From assembly GCA_002429165.1 (NCBI GenBank), contig DIYV01000129.1:1-10087 (forward strand): DNA of 10,087 nucleotides, read 5' to 3'. Source of the stretch: Gallionella sp. UBA6045 (GTDB lineage Bacteria > Pseudomonadota > Gammaproteobacteria > Burkholderiales > Gallionellaceae). Made by a program: the position numbers and the translations under genes. Below the pieces are notes generated by a model. The model saw only the letters and a list, made by a program, of their open reading frames with translations. It was not told where the DNA came from and ran no database searches. Numbering within the stretch: the stretch's first letter is position 1; every line of letters starts with the position of its first letter. Below are positions 1-6,597 of the stretch, in pieces.

Positions 1-341
1 GCGGCAAGTTCGCTGGCGATCGCCGAACTGCTGCGCCCGACGATCACGATCGCCGTCAGCAAAGGTCCCAGCTCGCGCACCACTGTCCAGATCAGCACCT
101 GCAAAGTCAGCAATTCGTTGCGCCCGACCAGATTGCTGACCTGCATCACCATGATCAGCCCCGTCAGAAAACCCATGACCGCTATCGGCCCCGCCGATTG
201 GATACCGGTAAAATAGAGCTGCTTGAGCAGTGTCCTGCGTACCGGCCACTTGATCACCGCCGGCAGTGCATGTAGAACCTGCCCGAACAGCAGCACACTG
301 TCGCGCACGAACAGTCCCTGCATGCCCAGCCAATTTTGCAT
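1..341 (-). CDS. MlaE/DUF140-type ABC transporter permease, 5' part only (cut by left edge)
   Basis: The reverse strand encodes about 113 residues starting MQNWLGMQGLFVRDSV. They resemble the N-terminal half of the MlaE (YrbE, DUF140) permease family. Family-like features are the KQLYFTGIQSAGPIAVMG segment that starts the first membrane helix and the VVRELGPLLTAIVIVGRSS block, which matches the RELGPvlaAllvaGR signature. Known members are inner-membrane permeases that work with an MlaF ATPase and an MlaD MCE-domain protein to move phospholipids between the inner membrane and the outer envelope. ATG at 341 is the simplest start but has no strong ribosome binding site; an in-frame GTG at 362 is possible. 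The partner genes would lie beyond the left edge. The RND transporter gene ends 114 bases upstream in the same direction, so co-transcription is possible but unproven. The family call is fairly secure; the substrate and orthology to mlaE itself are not. Confidence 0.8.
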   Translation of the reverse strand, partial: MQNWLGMQGLFVRDSVLLFGQVLHALPAVIKWPVRRTLLKQLYFTGIQSAGPIAVMGFLTGLIMVMQVSNLVGRNELLTLQVLIWTVVRELGPLLTAIVIVGRSSSAIASELA

Positions 342-455
342 CTGCAATAAAGGATTTCTCACCGTTGTGTACGTACTTTCATGCCGTTTCGTTTGCCCCG
401 CATCGTGGTGGAACAGAGTCTACCGGCCATTGCGCCGGGACGGCAGGCTGCCGGG
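342..455. other. Intergenic region between RND pump gene and MlaE-type permease gene
   Basis: This 114-base gap lies between two minus-strand genes. It contains a perfect 13-base palindrome at 441-453 (CGGCAG-G-CTGCCG) just after the RND stop codon on the minus strand; no T-run follows, so it is not a standard terminator. A GTACGTAC palindrome sits at 369-376. I could not recognise a promoter for the permease gene, so whether it starts a new transcript is open. Confidence 0.35.
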
Positions 456-3400
456 TCATTGGTTGTAGGCATGCTGGGCCCTCCTGTATTTCCTGATATT
501 GGCGCTGAACCACTGGATCATATCGTCCACATAAGTGAACACCACCGGGATGACCAGCAGGCTCAGGAAAGTCGAGGTGATCAAACCACCGATCACGACG
601 ATCGCCATCGGAGAGCGGAAGCTGCCGTCACCCGAACCCAGGTCGAACGCCACCGGCAGCATGCCCGCACCCATCGCCATGGTCGTCATCACGATCGGGC
701 GCACCCGTTTGCTGCACGCATCGAGCAGTGCTTCGGCTCTGCCCATGCCGCGCTCACGGCGCGACACGATCGCGTATTCTACCAGCAGGATGGAGTTCTT
801 CGTCGCGATGCCCATCAGCATGATCAGGCCGATCATCGAAGGCATGGAAATCGCGGTGCGGGTCAGGAATAATGCCAGGAATGCGCCGGGGACGGACAGC
901 ACCAGCGCGACCAGGATCGTGGCCGGTTGCATGAAATCCTTGAACAGCAGCACCAGTACGATGTAGATGCACATCACACCGGTGAACATCGCCAGGCCGA
1001 AACTGGCGAACAGTTCCTGCATGGCCTCTGCATCCCCGATCGGCGCCATTGCGATGCCGGTTGGCATATGTTTGATCGACGGCAATGCAGCCACCTCCGC
1101 CTGCACTTTGCCCAGCGGCTCGCCGGCCAGCTCGATATCGAAGCTGATATTGCGCTCGCGGTCGTAGCGGTCGATCTGCGCCGGGCCGCTCTCCAGGCTC
1201 AATGTGGCCACATTGCCCAGCATCACCGGTCCGCGCGAACCGGGCACCACCAGACGGGAAAGCAATCCTATATCCTGCCGCGCCTCATCGCGCAGTTTCA
1301 CGACGATGGGCACCTGCCGGTCCGGCAGATTGAGTTTGGCCAGGTCCTGCTCATAATCCCCCGCCGTCGCGACGCGCAAGGTGTCGGCGATCGCGCTGGA
1401 TGTCACCCCGAGATCGGCCGCCTTGGCAAAACCGGGACGCACCACCAGCTCGGGACGCAATACGCTGGAGTTGGACACCACGTTGCCTATGCTCTTGATC
1501 GTGCGCAGTTCCTGCCCCACCTGCAACGCATGCCGGTACAACAACTCGCTGTCTTCGCTGGTCAGCACGATCTGGTATCTGTCCGAAGACGAACCCAGCC
1601 CCACCTTGACACGCGCACCGGGCAATGCCATCAACTCATCGCGCAACTGGCCCTCGATCCGCTGCTTCACGGCGCGTTCCCCGCGCGGCTTGAGCTGTAT
1701 GGAAAGCGTCGCCATGCGCGCCTCCGGCGCTCCCGTCGGTTCAAACGCGCTGCTGCCCGTCGCACCTGCGCCGATTGCGGTATAGACCAGCGTCACGGCC
1801 GGATTTTGCATGATAATCCCGCGCGCCCGCTCGGCCAGCGCATAGGTCTGCCCGAACGTGCTGCCCGGCGGCAGCGTCAGCGTTACCTGGGTTTGCGACT
1901 GGTTGTCCTTGGGCTGGAACGCTACCTGCAAGGTCTTGGCCAGCAGGAATGAACCGACGAAAAATACGGCCGTCACCGCCAATGTGCTCTTGCGGTGTGC
2001 CAGGCACCAGCGCGCCCATTTGAGGTAGATCACTATCCACCCTGGCGTCGCATGCGGGACGCGCGGCTTCAGAAAATAGGCGGACATCATCGGGGTCAGC
2101 ATGCGCGCCACCGCGAGCGAGAACAGCACGGCCACGGCCGCCGTCCAGCCAAATTGAACGAAGAATTTGCCCGCTATCCCGCTCATGAAGGCGGTCGGCA
2201 GGAACACCGCCACCAGCGTGAACGTGGTCGCGATCACCGCCATGCCGATCTCGTCGGCAGCCTCCATCGCCGCCTGGTATGGCTTCTTGCCCATCTCCAG
2301 ATGGCGCATGATGTTTTCGATCTCGACGATGGCATCGTCCACCAGCACCCCCACCACCAGAGACAGTGCCAGCAGCGTCACTATATTAATGGTGAAGCCG
2401 AACAAATACATCAGCGCAAACGTCGGAATAACGGCCAGCGGCAAGGCCGTCGCCGCAACGATGGTGGCGCGCGAATTGCGCAGGAAAAATACCACCACCA
2501 TCACTGCCAGCAGGGCGCCCTCGAAGATCATCTCCATCGAGCCTTTGTAAGTCTCGTCAACCACATCTACCGTATTGAACACCCGCTCCACGGTGATCTC
2601 CGGATGATTTTCCCTGAGTCTTGCGAGCGCTTCGCTCACCCCGGCGGCCACCCCTACATCGCTGGCTCCCAGAGAACGGACAATCTCGAAACCCACCACC
2701 GGTTTGCCGTCATGCAATGCAGCGGAACGCCGCTCGGCGATGCCGTCGCTGACGTTCGCAACCTGGTCGAGACGCACGCTTCGACCATCGCCCAGGCTGA
2801 TCTCCATGTGCGCCAGCTGTTCGGCGGTTTGCACCGTCGCCACGGTGCGCACGTATTGTTCCATGCCGCCGATATCGGTGCGCCCGCCCGGGGCTTCCTG
2901 CTGGATTTTGTGCAGCCGGCTGGAGATCTCCGATGCGGTGAGATTCAGTGCCAGCATCCTGGCCGGATCGAGTTCCACGCGTATCTGGCGCGTCACTCCG
3001 CCGACACGGTTGACCGCGCCGACGCCGTTCACGCCAAGCAGCAGCCTGGTTATGTTGTTGTCGACGTACCACGACAACGCTTCCTCGCTCATGTTCGGAA
3101 CCGAGATCGTGTAGGTCAGGATAGGCTTGCTGCTCAATTCCACTTTATTGATGGTCGGGTCGAGCATCTCGCGCGGCAACTCGCCGCGGATGCGCGAGAC
3201 AGTGGAACGCACATCTTCCAGCGCCGCATTCGAATCGCGTTCCAGCCGGAATTCGGCGGAGATGATGACCGAGCCTTCCTTGACCTGGGTGTACAGATGC
3301 TTCAGCCCCTGCAGGCTGGCGAGCGCATTCTCGATCTTGCGCGCCACCTCGGCCTCCATCTGGTCCGGCGAAGCGCCCGGCATCGTGGCCGTCACCGTGA

Positions 3401-3539
3401 CCATCGGCAGATCGATGTCGGGGAACATCTGGATCTTCATGGCTTTGAAAGCCATCACGCCGAAGAAGGTGAGCATTACGAAGGCGAGCACTGCGGGGAT
3501 GGGGTTGCGGATCGACCAGGACGAAACGTTGATGGCCAT
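456..3539 (-). CDS. RND-family efflux transporter, HAE1 type (AcrB/MexB-like inner membrane pump)
   Basis: This 1027-residue protein has the usual length of a hydrophobic/amphiphilic efflux RND pump, a proton-driven inner-membrane trimer that exports drugs, detergents or lipids from the periplasm. The layout is typical: TM1 at about residues 14-32, a periplasmic loop to about 335, TM2-6 at about 336-490, TM7 at about 520-540, a second periplasmic loop to about 840, and TM8-12 at about 845-1005. The TM4 motif VVGVLVDDAIVEIENIM places D401 and D402 at the proton-relay aspartates. TM10 has GIATKNSILLVEYA with K914 at the relay lysine, so the pump looks catalytically intact. MPGASPDQMEAEVARKIE (53-70) is the conserved start of the first porter domain. 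The ATG lies 2 bases after the adaptor gene stop, indicating translational coupling in one operon. Substrate cannot be read from sequence. No TolC-type gene is adjacent. Reading frame is uninterrupted. Confidence 0.95.
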   Translation of the reverse strand: MAINVSSWSIRNPIPAVLAFVMLTFFGVMAFKAMKIQMFPDIDLPMVTVTATMPGASPDQMEAEVARKIENALASLQGLKHLYTQVKEGSVIISAEFRLERDSNAALEDVRSTVSRIRGELPREMLDPTINKVELSSKPILTYTISVPNMSEEALSWYVDNNITRLLLGVNGVGAVNRVGGVTRQIRVELDPARMLALNLTASEISSRLHKIQQEAPGGRTDIGGMEQYVRTVATVQTAEQLAHMEISLGDGRSVRLDQVANVSDGIAERRSAALHDGKPVVGFEIVRSLGASDVGVAAGVSEALARLRENHPEITVERVFNTVDVVDETYKGSMEMIFEGALLAVMVVVFFLRNSRATIVAATALPLAVIPTFALMYLFGFTINIVTLLALSLVVGVLVDDAIVEIENIMRHLEMGKKPYQAAMEAADEIGMAVIATTFTLVAVFLPTAFMSGIAGKFFVQFGWTAAVAVLFSLAVARMLTPMMSAYFLKPRVPHATPGWIVIYLKWARWCLAHRKSTLAVTAVFFVGSFLLAKTLQVAFQPKDNQSQTQVTLTLPPGSTFGQTYALAERARGIIMQNPAVTLVYTAIGAGATGSSAFEPTGAPEARMATLSIQLKPRGERAVKQRIEGQLRDELMALPGARVKVGLGSSSDRYQIVLTSEDSELLYRHALQVGQELRTIKSIGNVVSNSSVLRPELVVRPGFAKAADLGVTSSAIADTLRVATAGDYEQDLAKLNLPDRQVPIVVKLRDEARQDIGLLSRLVVPGSRGPVMLGNVATLSLESGPAQIDRYDRERNISFDIELAGEPLGKVQAEVAALPSIKHMPTGIAMAPIGDAEAMQELFASFGLAMFTGVMCIYIVLVLLFKDFMQPATILVALVLSVPGAFLALFLTRTAISMPSMIGLIMLMGIATKNSILLVEYAIVSRRERGMGRAEALLDACSKRVRPIVMTTMAMGAGMLPVAFDLGSGDGSFRSPMAIVVIGGLITSTFLSLLVIPVVFTYVDDMIQWFSANIRKYRRAQHAYNQ

Positions 3540-3541
3540 CG

Positions 3542-4474
3542 CTACCCTTTCACAACTTTGACGACATCGCCTTCGGTCAGGAACGGCCCGCCGCTTTCGA
3601 CGACCGGTTCATTCGTTTTCAGCCCCTGTTTGATCTGGACGCGATCGCCATTTTGCTGGCCTACCGACACTGCCCGCTCATGCACATGGTTGTCCTGTCC
3701 CACAACCAGCACGTAGGTCATGCCGCCGCGCTGCATGACGGCTGACTGGGGCAGTGACAGCAGGGATTTCTTGCCGCCGCTGACATCGAATGTCCCGCTC
3801 GCAAAGGCGCCGGCGATGATCCCTGCGCTATCCGGCAGGGTGACCAGCACATAGCCCAGACGTGTCTGCAAATTCACCGACGGCGAAATCGCGCGCACCG
3901 TGCCCTTGATCACCCGCCCCTCGCCAATGGTGATTTCCGCGCTCATGCCCTTGCGCATCAGCATCAGCTCATCTGCCGTCAAGTCCGCGCGCCATTCCAG
4001 GCGACCCTTGCGGATCAGCCGGAATAATTCCGCCCCGGGCTGCGGCATGGAACCCACGATGGCGTTCGCCGCCGAGATAATGCCTGAATCGGGCGACACG
4101 ATGCGTCCCTGGGCCTGGCTCGAACCAACCGGCGCGGTGTTGATGTGGGCGAAATTATCCAGCGTGACGAGCACCTCGCCGCGCTGCACATGATCGCCGA
4201 TCCCGACCTTCACTTCAGCAATCCGCAGCCCCTGCACCTGCGCGCTGATGACGGCTTCCTGCCACGGCAGGATGCTGCCGTTCGCCGTCAACGTGCGCGC
4301 CCACTCATCCTCGCGCAATGTCGTGGTGCGCACCGTCAGCGCGGGCCGGCTCAGCGCGGTCCCGGTTTGTTCGGCCTTGCTGTTGCCTGTCAGCCAAACG
4401 GCTGCTATCACCAGTACCGATCCGGACAAGACGATATTGAAGATAATGCGCTTATGTTTGATTTTGATACTCAT
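3542..4474 (-). CDS. Periplasmic adaptor (membrane fusion) protein of the RND pump, lacking the alpha-hairpin
   Basis: The 310-residue product begins MSIKIKHKRI and has one hydrophobic N-terminal segment (about 10-29) without a lipobox cysteine, so it is probably anchored in the inner membrane by an uncleaved helix. Such adaptors link an RND pump to an outer membrane channel. The first lipoyl half is at about 73-106 (QVQGLRIAEVKVGIGDHVQRG) and the second at about 123-155 (GRIVSPDSGIISAANAIVG), followed by beta-barrel and membrane-proximal domains to the C-terminus. Only about 16 residues join the two lipoyl halves, where most family members carry a coiled-coil hairpin of roughly 60 or more residues; this explains the short length. 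ATG at 4474 was chosen over an in-frame TTG at 4501 because GGAGG precedes it by 11 bases and the protein then starts with a basic stretch and membrane anchor. It is the first gene of the minus-strand operon; the pump gene follows after 2 bases. Confidence 0.9.
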   Translation of the reverse strand: MSIKIKHKRIIFNIVLSGSVLVIAAVWLTGNSKAEQTGTALSRPALTVRTTTLREDEWARTLTANGSILPWQEAVISAQVQGLRIAEVKVGIGDHVQRGEVLVTLDNFAHINTAPVGSSQAQGRIVSPDSGIISAANAIVGSMPQPGAELFRLIRKGRLEWRADLTADELMLMRKGMSAEITIGEGRVIKGTVRAISPSVNLQTRLGYVLVTLPDSAGIIAGAFASGTFDVSGGKKSLLSLPQSAVMQRGGMTYVLVVGQDNHVHERAVSVGQQNGDRVQIKQGLKTNEPVVESGGPFLTEGDVVKVVKG

Positions 4475-4634
4475 TGCTTCTAATGCCTCCAGAAATTCCA
4501 ACTCATGTCACGGATACGCATTCTGCATCATCGAATCCGGAATCACAGCCTCTCGAATCCACCGCATAGCGTTGCAAAGCACAGTTTCATGTTAACCTTT
4601 TCGCGCAAGCAAACATGGGTACAACCGCTGGATC
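4475..4634. promoter_or_regulatory. Divergent intergenic region between adaptor/RND operon and DUF6279/MipA operon
   Basis: These 160 bases separate two divergently transcribed units and must hold at least part of the promoters for both, because nothing else lies between them. I could not identify a convincing -35/-10 pair on either strand. TTGCAA at 4572-4577 is a possible plus-strand -35 without a good partner. An exact 8-base direct repeat, TCGAATCC, occurs at 4531-4538 and 4553-4560, 22 bases apart (about two helical turns), and may be a regulator site. The adaptor ribosome binding site lies at the left end. Confidence 0.5.
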
Positions 4635-5510
4635 ATGAAAAAATCGCTGCTCATTATTATCGCGTTTGCTTTATTCAACTGCGGTTGCAGCAGTGTCAGC
4701 CTGTTCTACCGTAATGCCGACTGGTATCTGCAACATAAAATCGACGGCTACACTTCATTCAATGCCCGGCAGGAAGAAACGATCCGCCGTGAAATATCAA
4801 ATTATCTGGACTGGCATCGAAAGTACGCGCTGCCAGAATACATCATTTTTCTGCAGAACCTGAATGGGACAGCCCAGTATGACGGCCGACTGAAAGCGGA
4901 AAAAATCGCGCTGCTGAGGGCCCAGATGACGGATTTGTACCGGAAATCCCTGACGCCGGCGATCAGGCCTGCCGCGGAAATATTAAGCAGCCTGGATAGC
5001 CGGCAAATACAGGAACTGGAGCGTAATCTTGCCGAGGAAAACAAAAAACAACAGCGTGAAGAACTGGATATGGGTCGCGATGCATACCTGGACAAGCGCG
5101 CCTATAAAACCCTGGATTTTCTGGAAGGATTGGTCGGTAACTTGAGTCGCGAACAGCGGCAAGAGGTCAAGGAAATGAGCCGCCGCCTGCCTTTGGTCAG
5201 GGACATCTATATCGAGCAACGGGAAACCAATCAGGGCCGGCTGATAAAACTGTTGAGAGACAATGCCGGCACAGACAAGATCGCCCCATTCATGTCGTTG
5301 TGCATCCTTACCCCCGATGCCACCAGAACAGCGCAACAACAGCACGATATTCAGGCTTTCGAGGCAGCCTCCGATGAAATGATCGCGAACATCCAGGGGA
5401 TGCTGACAATCCGGCAAAAAGCCCACCTGCACAAAGAGATATCCCGTTACATCGATGAGTTACAAAATCTCACCACCGACATGAAAGCGGCAAGCAACAC
5501 ATCCCGGTAA
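4635..5510 (+). CDS. DUF6279-like lipoprotein of unknown function
   Basis: A 291-residue protein with a lipoprotein-type signal: MKKSLLIIIAFALF followed by NCGCSS. C18 is the likelier lipidated cysteine because it has G at -1 and S at +1; C16 is an alternative. The mature part is highly charged and probably mostly helical. The region FYRNADWYLQHKIDGY (24-39) and the following LDWHRKYALPEYI (58-70) resemble the conserved start of the DUF6279 lipoprotein family, whose members have a tyrosine/aspartate/tryptophan segment after the lipobox and then a WHR.ELP-like motif. No catalytic motif is visible and the family has no established function that I know of. The residue after the lipidated cysteine is serine, not aspartate, which favours delivery to the outer membrane. 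ATG at 4635 has only a weak ribosome binding site (GGAT close upstream). The MipA-family gene begins 38 bases downstream with no clear terminator between, so they probably form an operon. Confidence 0.75.
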   Translation: MKKSLLIIIAFALFNCGCSSVSLFYRNADWYLQHKIDGYTSFNARQEETIRREISNYLDWHRKYALPEYIIFLQNLNGTAQYDGRLKAEKIALLRAQMTDLYRKSLTPAIRPAAEILSSLDSRQIQELERNLAEENKKQQREELDMGRDAYLDKRAYKTLDFLEGLVGNLSREQRQEVKEMSRRLPLVRDIYIEQRETNQGRLIKLLRDNAGTDKIAPFMSLCILTPDATRTAQQQHDIQAFEAASDEMIANIQGMLTIRQKAHLHKEISRYIDELQNLTTDMKAASNTSR

Positions 5511-5536
5511 CAATCGTGAGTTTTTTGTTGCAACCC

Positions 5537-5551
5537 TGAGGAGAACGCATG
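5537..5551 (+). promoter_or_regulatory. Strong ribosome binding site and start of MipA-family gene
   Basis: GAGGAG lies just upstream of ATG 5549, with 5 bases between AGGAG and the start. It is the clearest Shine-Dalgarno sequence in the window and fixes the start of the MipA-family gene. Confidence 0.8.
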
Positions 5552-6370
5552 ACACGTCAGGCACTAACAGTTTTCGCCACGTTCTGTTTACTGAGCACTT
5601 CTGCGCTTGCCCAGGATGATGCGGCACTGAATGCCCCTGCTCAAGCGGTCAAGGCGCAAGCTACACCGGCCAGCCCCCCGTTCAGGCTGCCGCTATGGGA
5701 GGCCGGATTGTTCGGGATAGCGATCACGCAGCCGGCATATCCGGGTTCCGAAGAGCGCGTGAGCCGTTTATTGGGCCTGCCGTATATCATCTATCGTGGC
5801 AAGTATTTGCGCGCCGAGCGCGGCAGTGTCGGATTGCGCGCGTTGAAGACGCCGCGCATCGAAGTGGATGTGGGGTTTGCCGCATCACTGGGCTCGCATT
5901 CATCCGACATCGCGGTCAGGCAAGGCATGGCTGACCTGGGTACGATGATCGAGTTCGGTCCGCGGCTGAAGATAAATCTGGGAGATATTTCCAACGGTCG
6001 CAGCCATTCCCGATTGCAATTTCCACTGCGTGAAGTGATCGATATCAACCATGCCTTTGTTTCGCGCGGGATCGCTTTCGAGCCGGAATGGGTGACCGAC
6101 ACGCGCCTGCCCAGGCGCTGGTTCGTCTCCACCAGTCTGGGTGCGATGTTCTGCGATACAAAATTGGGCAACACCTTTTATGGCGTGGCACCAGGCGAGG
6201 CCACCGCCACGCGAAACAGCTATACGGCCAGCAGCGGGTTGATCGCGCTGCGCGCGGGTCTGCTCGCGGCGCATACGCTCACACCCGATGTGCGCATGTT
6301 TTACATCTTCCGGATCGAGTCATTGGCAGGGTCAGCCAACCGTGACAGCCCACCCGCTGGTCCGGCGTAA
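5549..6370 (+). CDS. MipA/OmpV-family outer membrane protein, C-terminus apparently frameshifted
   Basis: The reading frame gives 273 residues. A Sec signal peptide is clear: MTRQALTVFATFCLLSTSALA, with cleavage expected after A21. The mature part matches the MipA/OmpV family: PLWEAGLFGIAITQPAYPGSEE near residues 49-70, LGLPYIIYRGKYLRAERGSVG, then a long beta-rich region with a GMADLGTMIEFGPRLKINL segment. Family members are outer membrane beta-barrels; E. coli MipA was described as a scaffold interacting with MltA and PBP1B, but the role of this one is unknown. The frame ends in DSPPAGPA and a stop at 6368-6370. Shifting by one base around 6348-6354 instead reads SHPLVRRNVGWGAGIGLSWALARS and stops at 6438-6440, restoring a typical last beta-strand. 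So the gene is either broken near its end or the sequence has a one-base error in the CCCACCC run. The repaired product would have about 296 residues. Confidence 0.88.
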   Translation: MTRQALTVFATFCLLSTSALAQDDAALNAPAQAVKAQATPASPPFRLPLWEAGLFGIAITQPAYPGSEERVSRLLGLPYIIYRGKYLRAERGSVGLRALKTPRIEVDVGFAASLGSHSSDIAVRQGMADLGTMIEFGPRLKINLGDISNGRSHSRLQFPLREVIDINHAFVSRGIAFEPEWVTDTRLPRRWFVSTSLGAMFCDTKLGNTFYGVAPGEATATRNSYTASSGLIALRAGLLAAHTLTPDVRMFYIFRIESLAGSANRDSPPAGPA

Positions 6371-6440
6371 TGTCGGCTGGGGTGCGGGTATCGGGCTATC
6401 ATGGGCACTGGCGCGCTCGGCGCAGCGCACCGAGGAATAA
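6351..6440 (+). other. Out-of-frame 3' tail of the MipA-family gene
   Basis: In the frame one base away from the upstream reading frame, this stretch encodes HPLVRRNVGWGAGIG followed by LSWALARSAQRTEE and then TAA. The SPLVRR-like start and the glycine/aromatic-alternating strand resemble the C-terminal end of MipA/OmpV proteins, which carries the signal recognised by the BAM assembly machinery. It overlaps the end of the annotated frame by about 20 bases. It is best read as the lost end of the preceding gene, not as an independent gene, since it has no start codon or ribosome binding site of its own. Confidence 0.75.
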
Positions 6441-6457
6441 TTTCTGCAGGATGGAAG

Positions 6458-6476
6458 ACCCTGTTCGAAACAGGGT
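6458..6476. repeat. Perfect inverted repeat downstream of the MipA-family gene
   Basis: ACCCTGTT and AACAGGGT form exact 8-base arms around a 3-base centre (CGA). It starts 18 bases after the restored MipA stop and about 120 bases before glcD. It could form a short hairpin that ends transcription of the upstream unit, but no T-run follows it, so a classical intrinsic terminator is not supported. It could equally be an operator. Function undecided. Confidence 0.45.
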
Positions 6477-6508
6477 GCATAGAGAACAAAACCGCGTCCC
6501 ATTTCTCT

Positions 6509-6556
6509 TTGCCGTTCATGCCGCTGGAGTTTTATACACGACTAATTTGCTATACT
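6509..6556 (+). promoter_or_regulatory. Candidate sigma-70 promoter region for glcDEF
   Basis: The stretch just upstream of glcD is AT-rich compared with its surroundings. TTGCCG at 6509-6514 and TATACA at 6533-6538 are 18 bases apart and each match consensus at 4 of 6 positions. TATACT at 6551-6556 is a better -10 box (5 of 6) but lacks a good -35 at 17 bases. Either would place the transcription start 30-60 bases upstream of the TTG start codon. Evidence is weak consensus matching only. Confidence 0.3.
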
Positions 6557-6597
6557 TGCATGATTAAATAATTCAAACGCAAGTCCCCGGAGTCACC

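Noticed and set aside
441..453. CGGCAGGCTGCCG palindrome as an intrinsic terminator of the RND operon
   Set aside because: The stem is short, the possible loop is tiny and no T-run follows on the minus strand; kept only as a note in the intergenic entry.
927..1952. 341-codon plus-strand open frame opposite the RND gene
   Set aside because: Low-complexity His/Gln/Arg-rich translation opposite a conserved RND C-terminal half; no ribosome binding site support.
1995..3716. 573-codon plus-strand open frame opposite the RND and adaptor genes
   Set aside because: It is the antisense shadow of a GC-rich coding region; its translation is dominated by His, Arg and Gln with no domain pattern, while the opposite strand encodes a clear RND pump.
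4475..4501. Longer adaptor protein starting at TTG 4501
   Set aside because: It would swallow the GGAGG ribosome binding site of ATG 4474 and put an acidic stretch before the membrane anchor.
5520..5526. T-run after the lipoprotein gene as a terminator
   Set aside because: No stable hairpin precedes it, and the next gene starts 38 bases after the stop with a strong ribosome binding site, so read-through is more likely.
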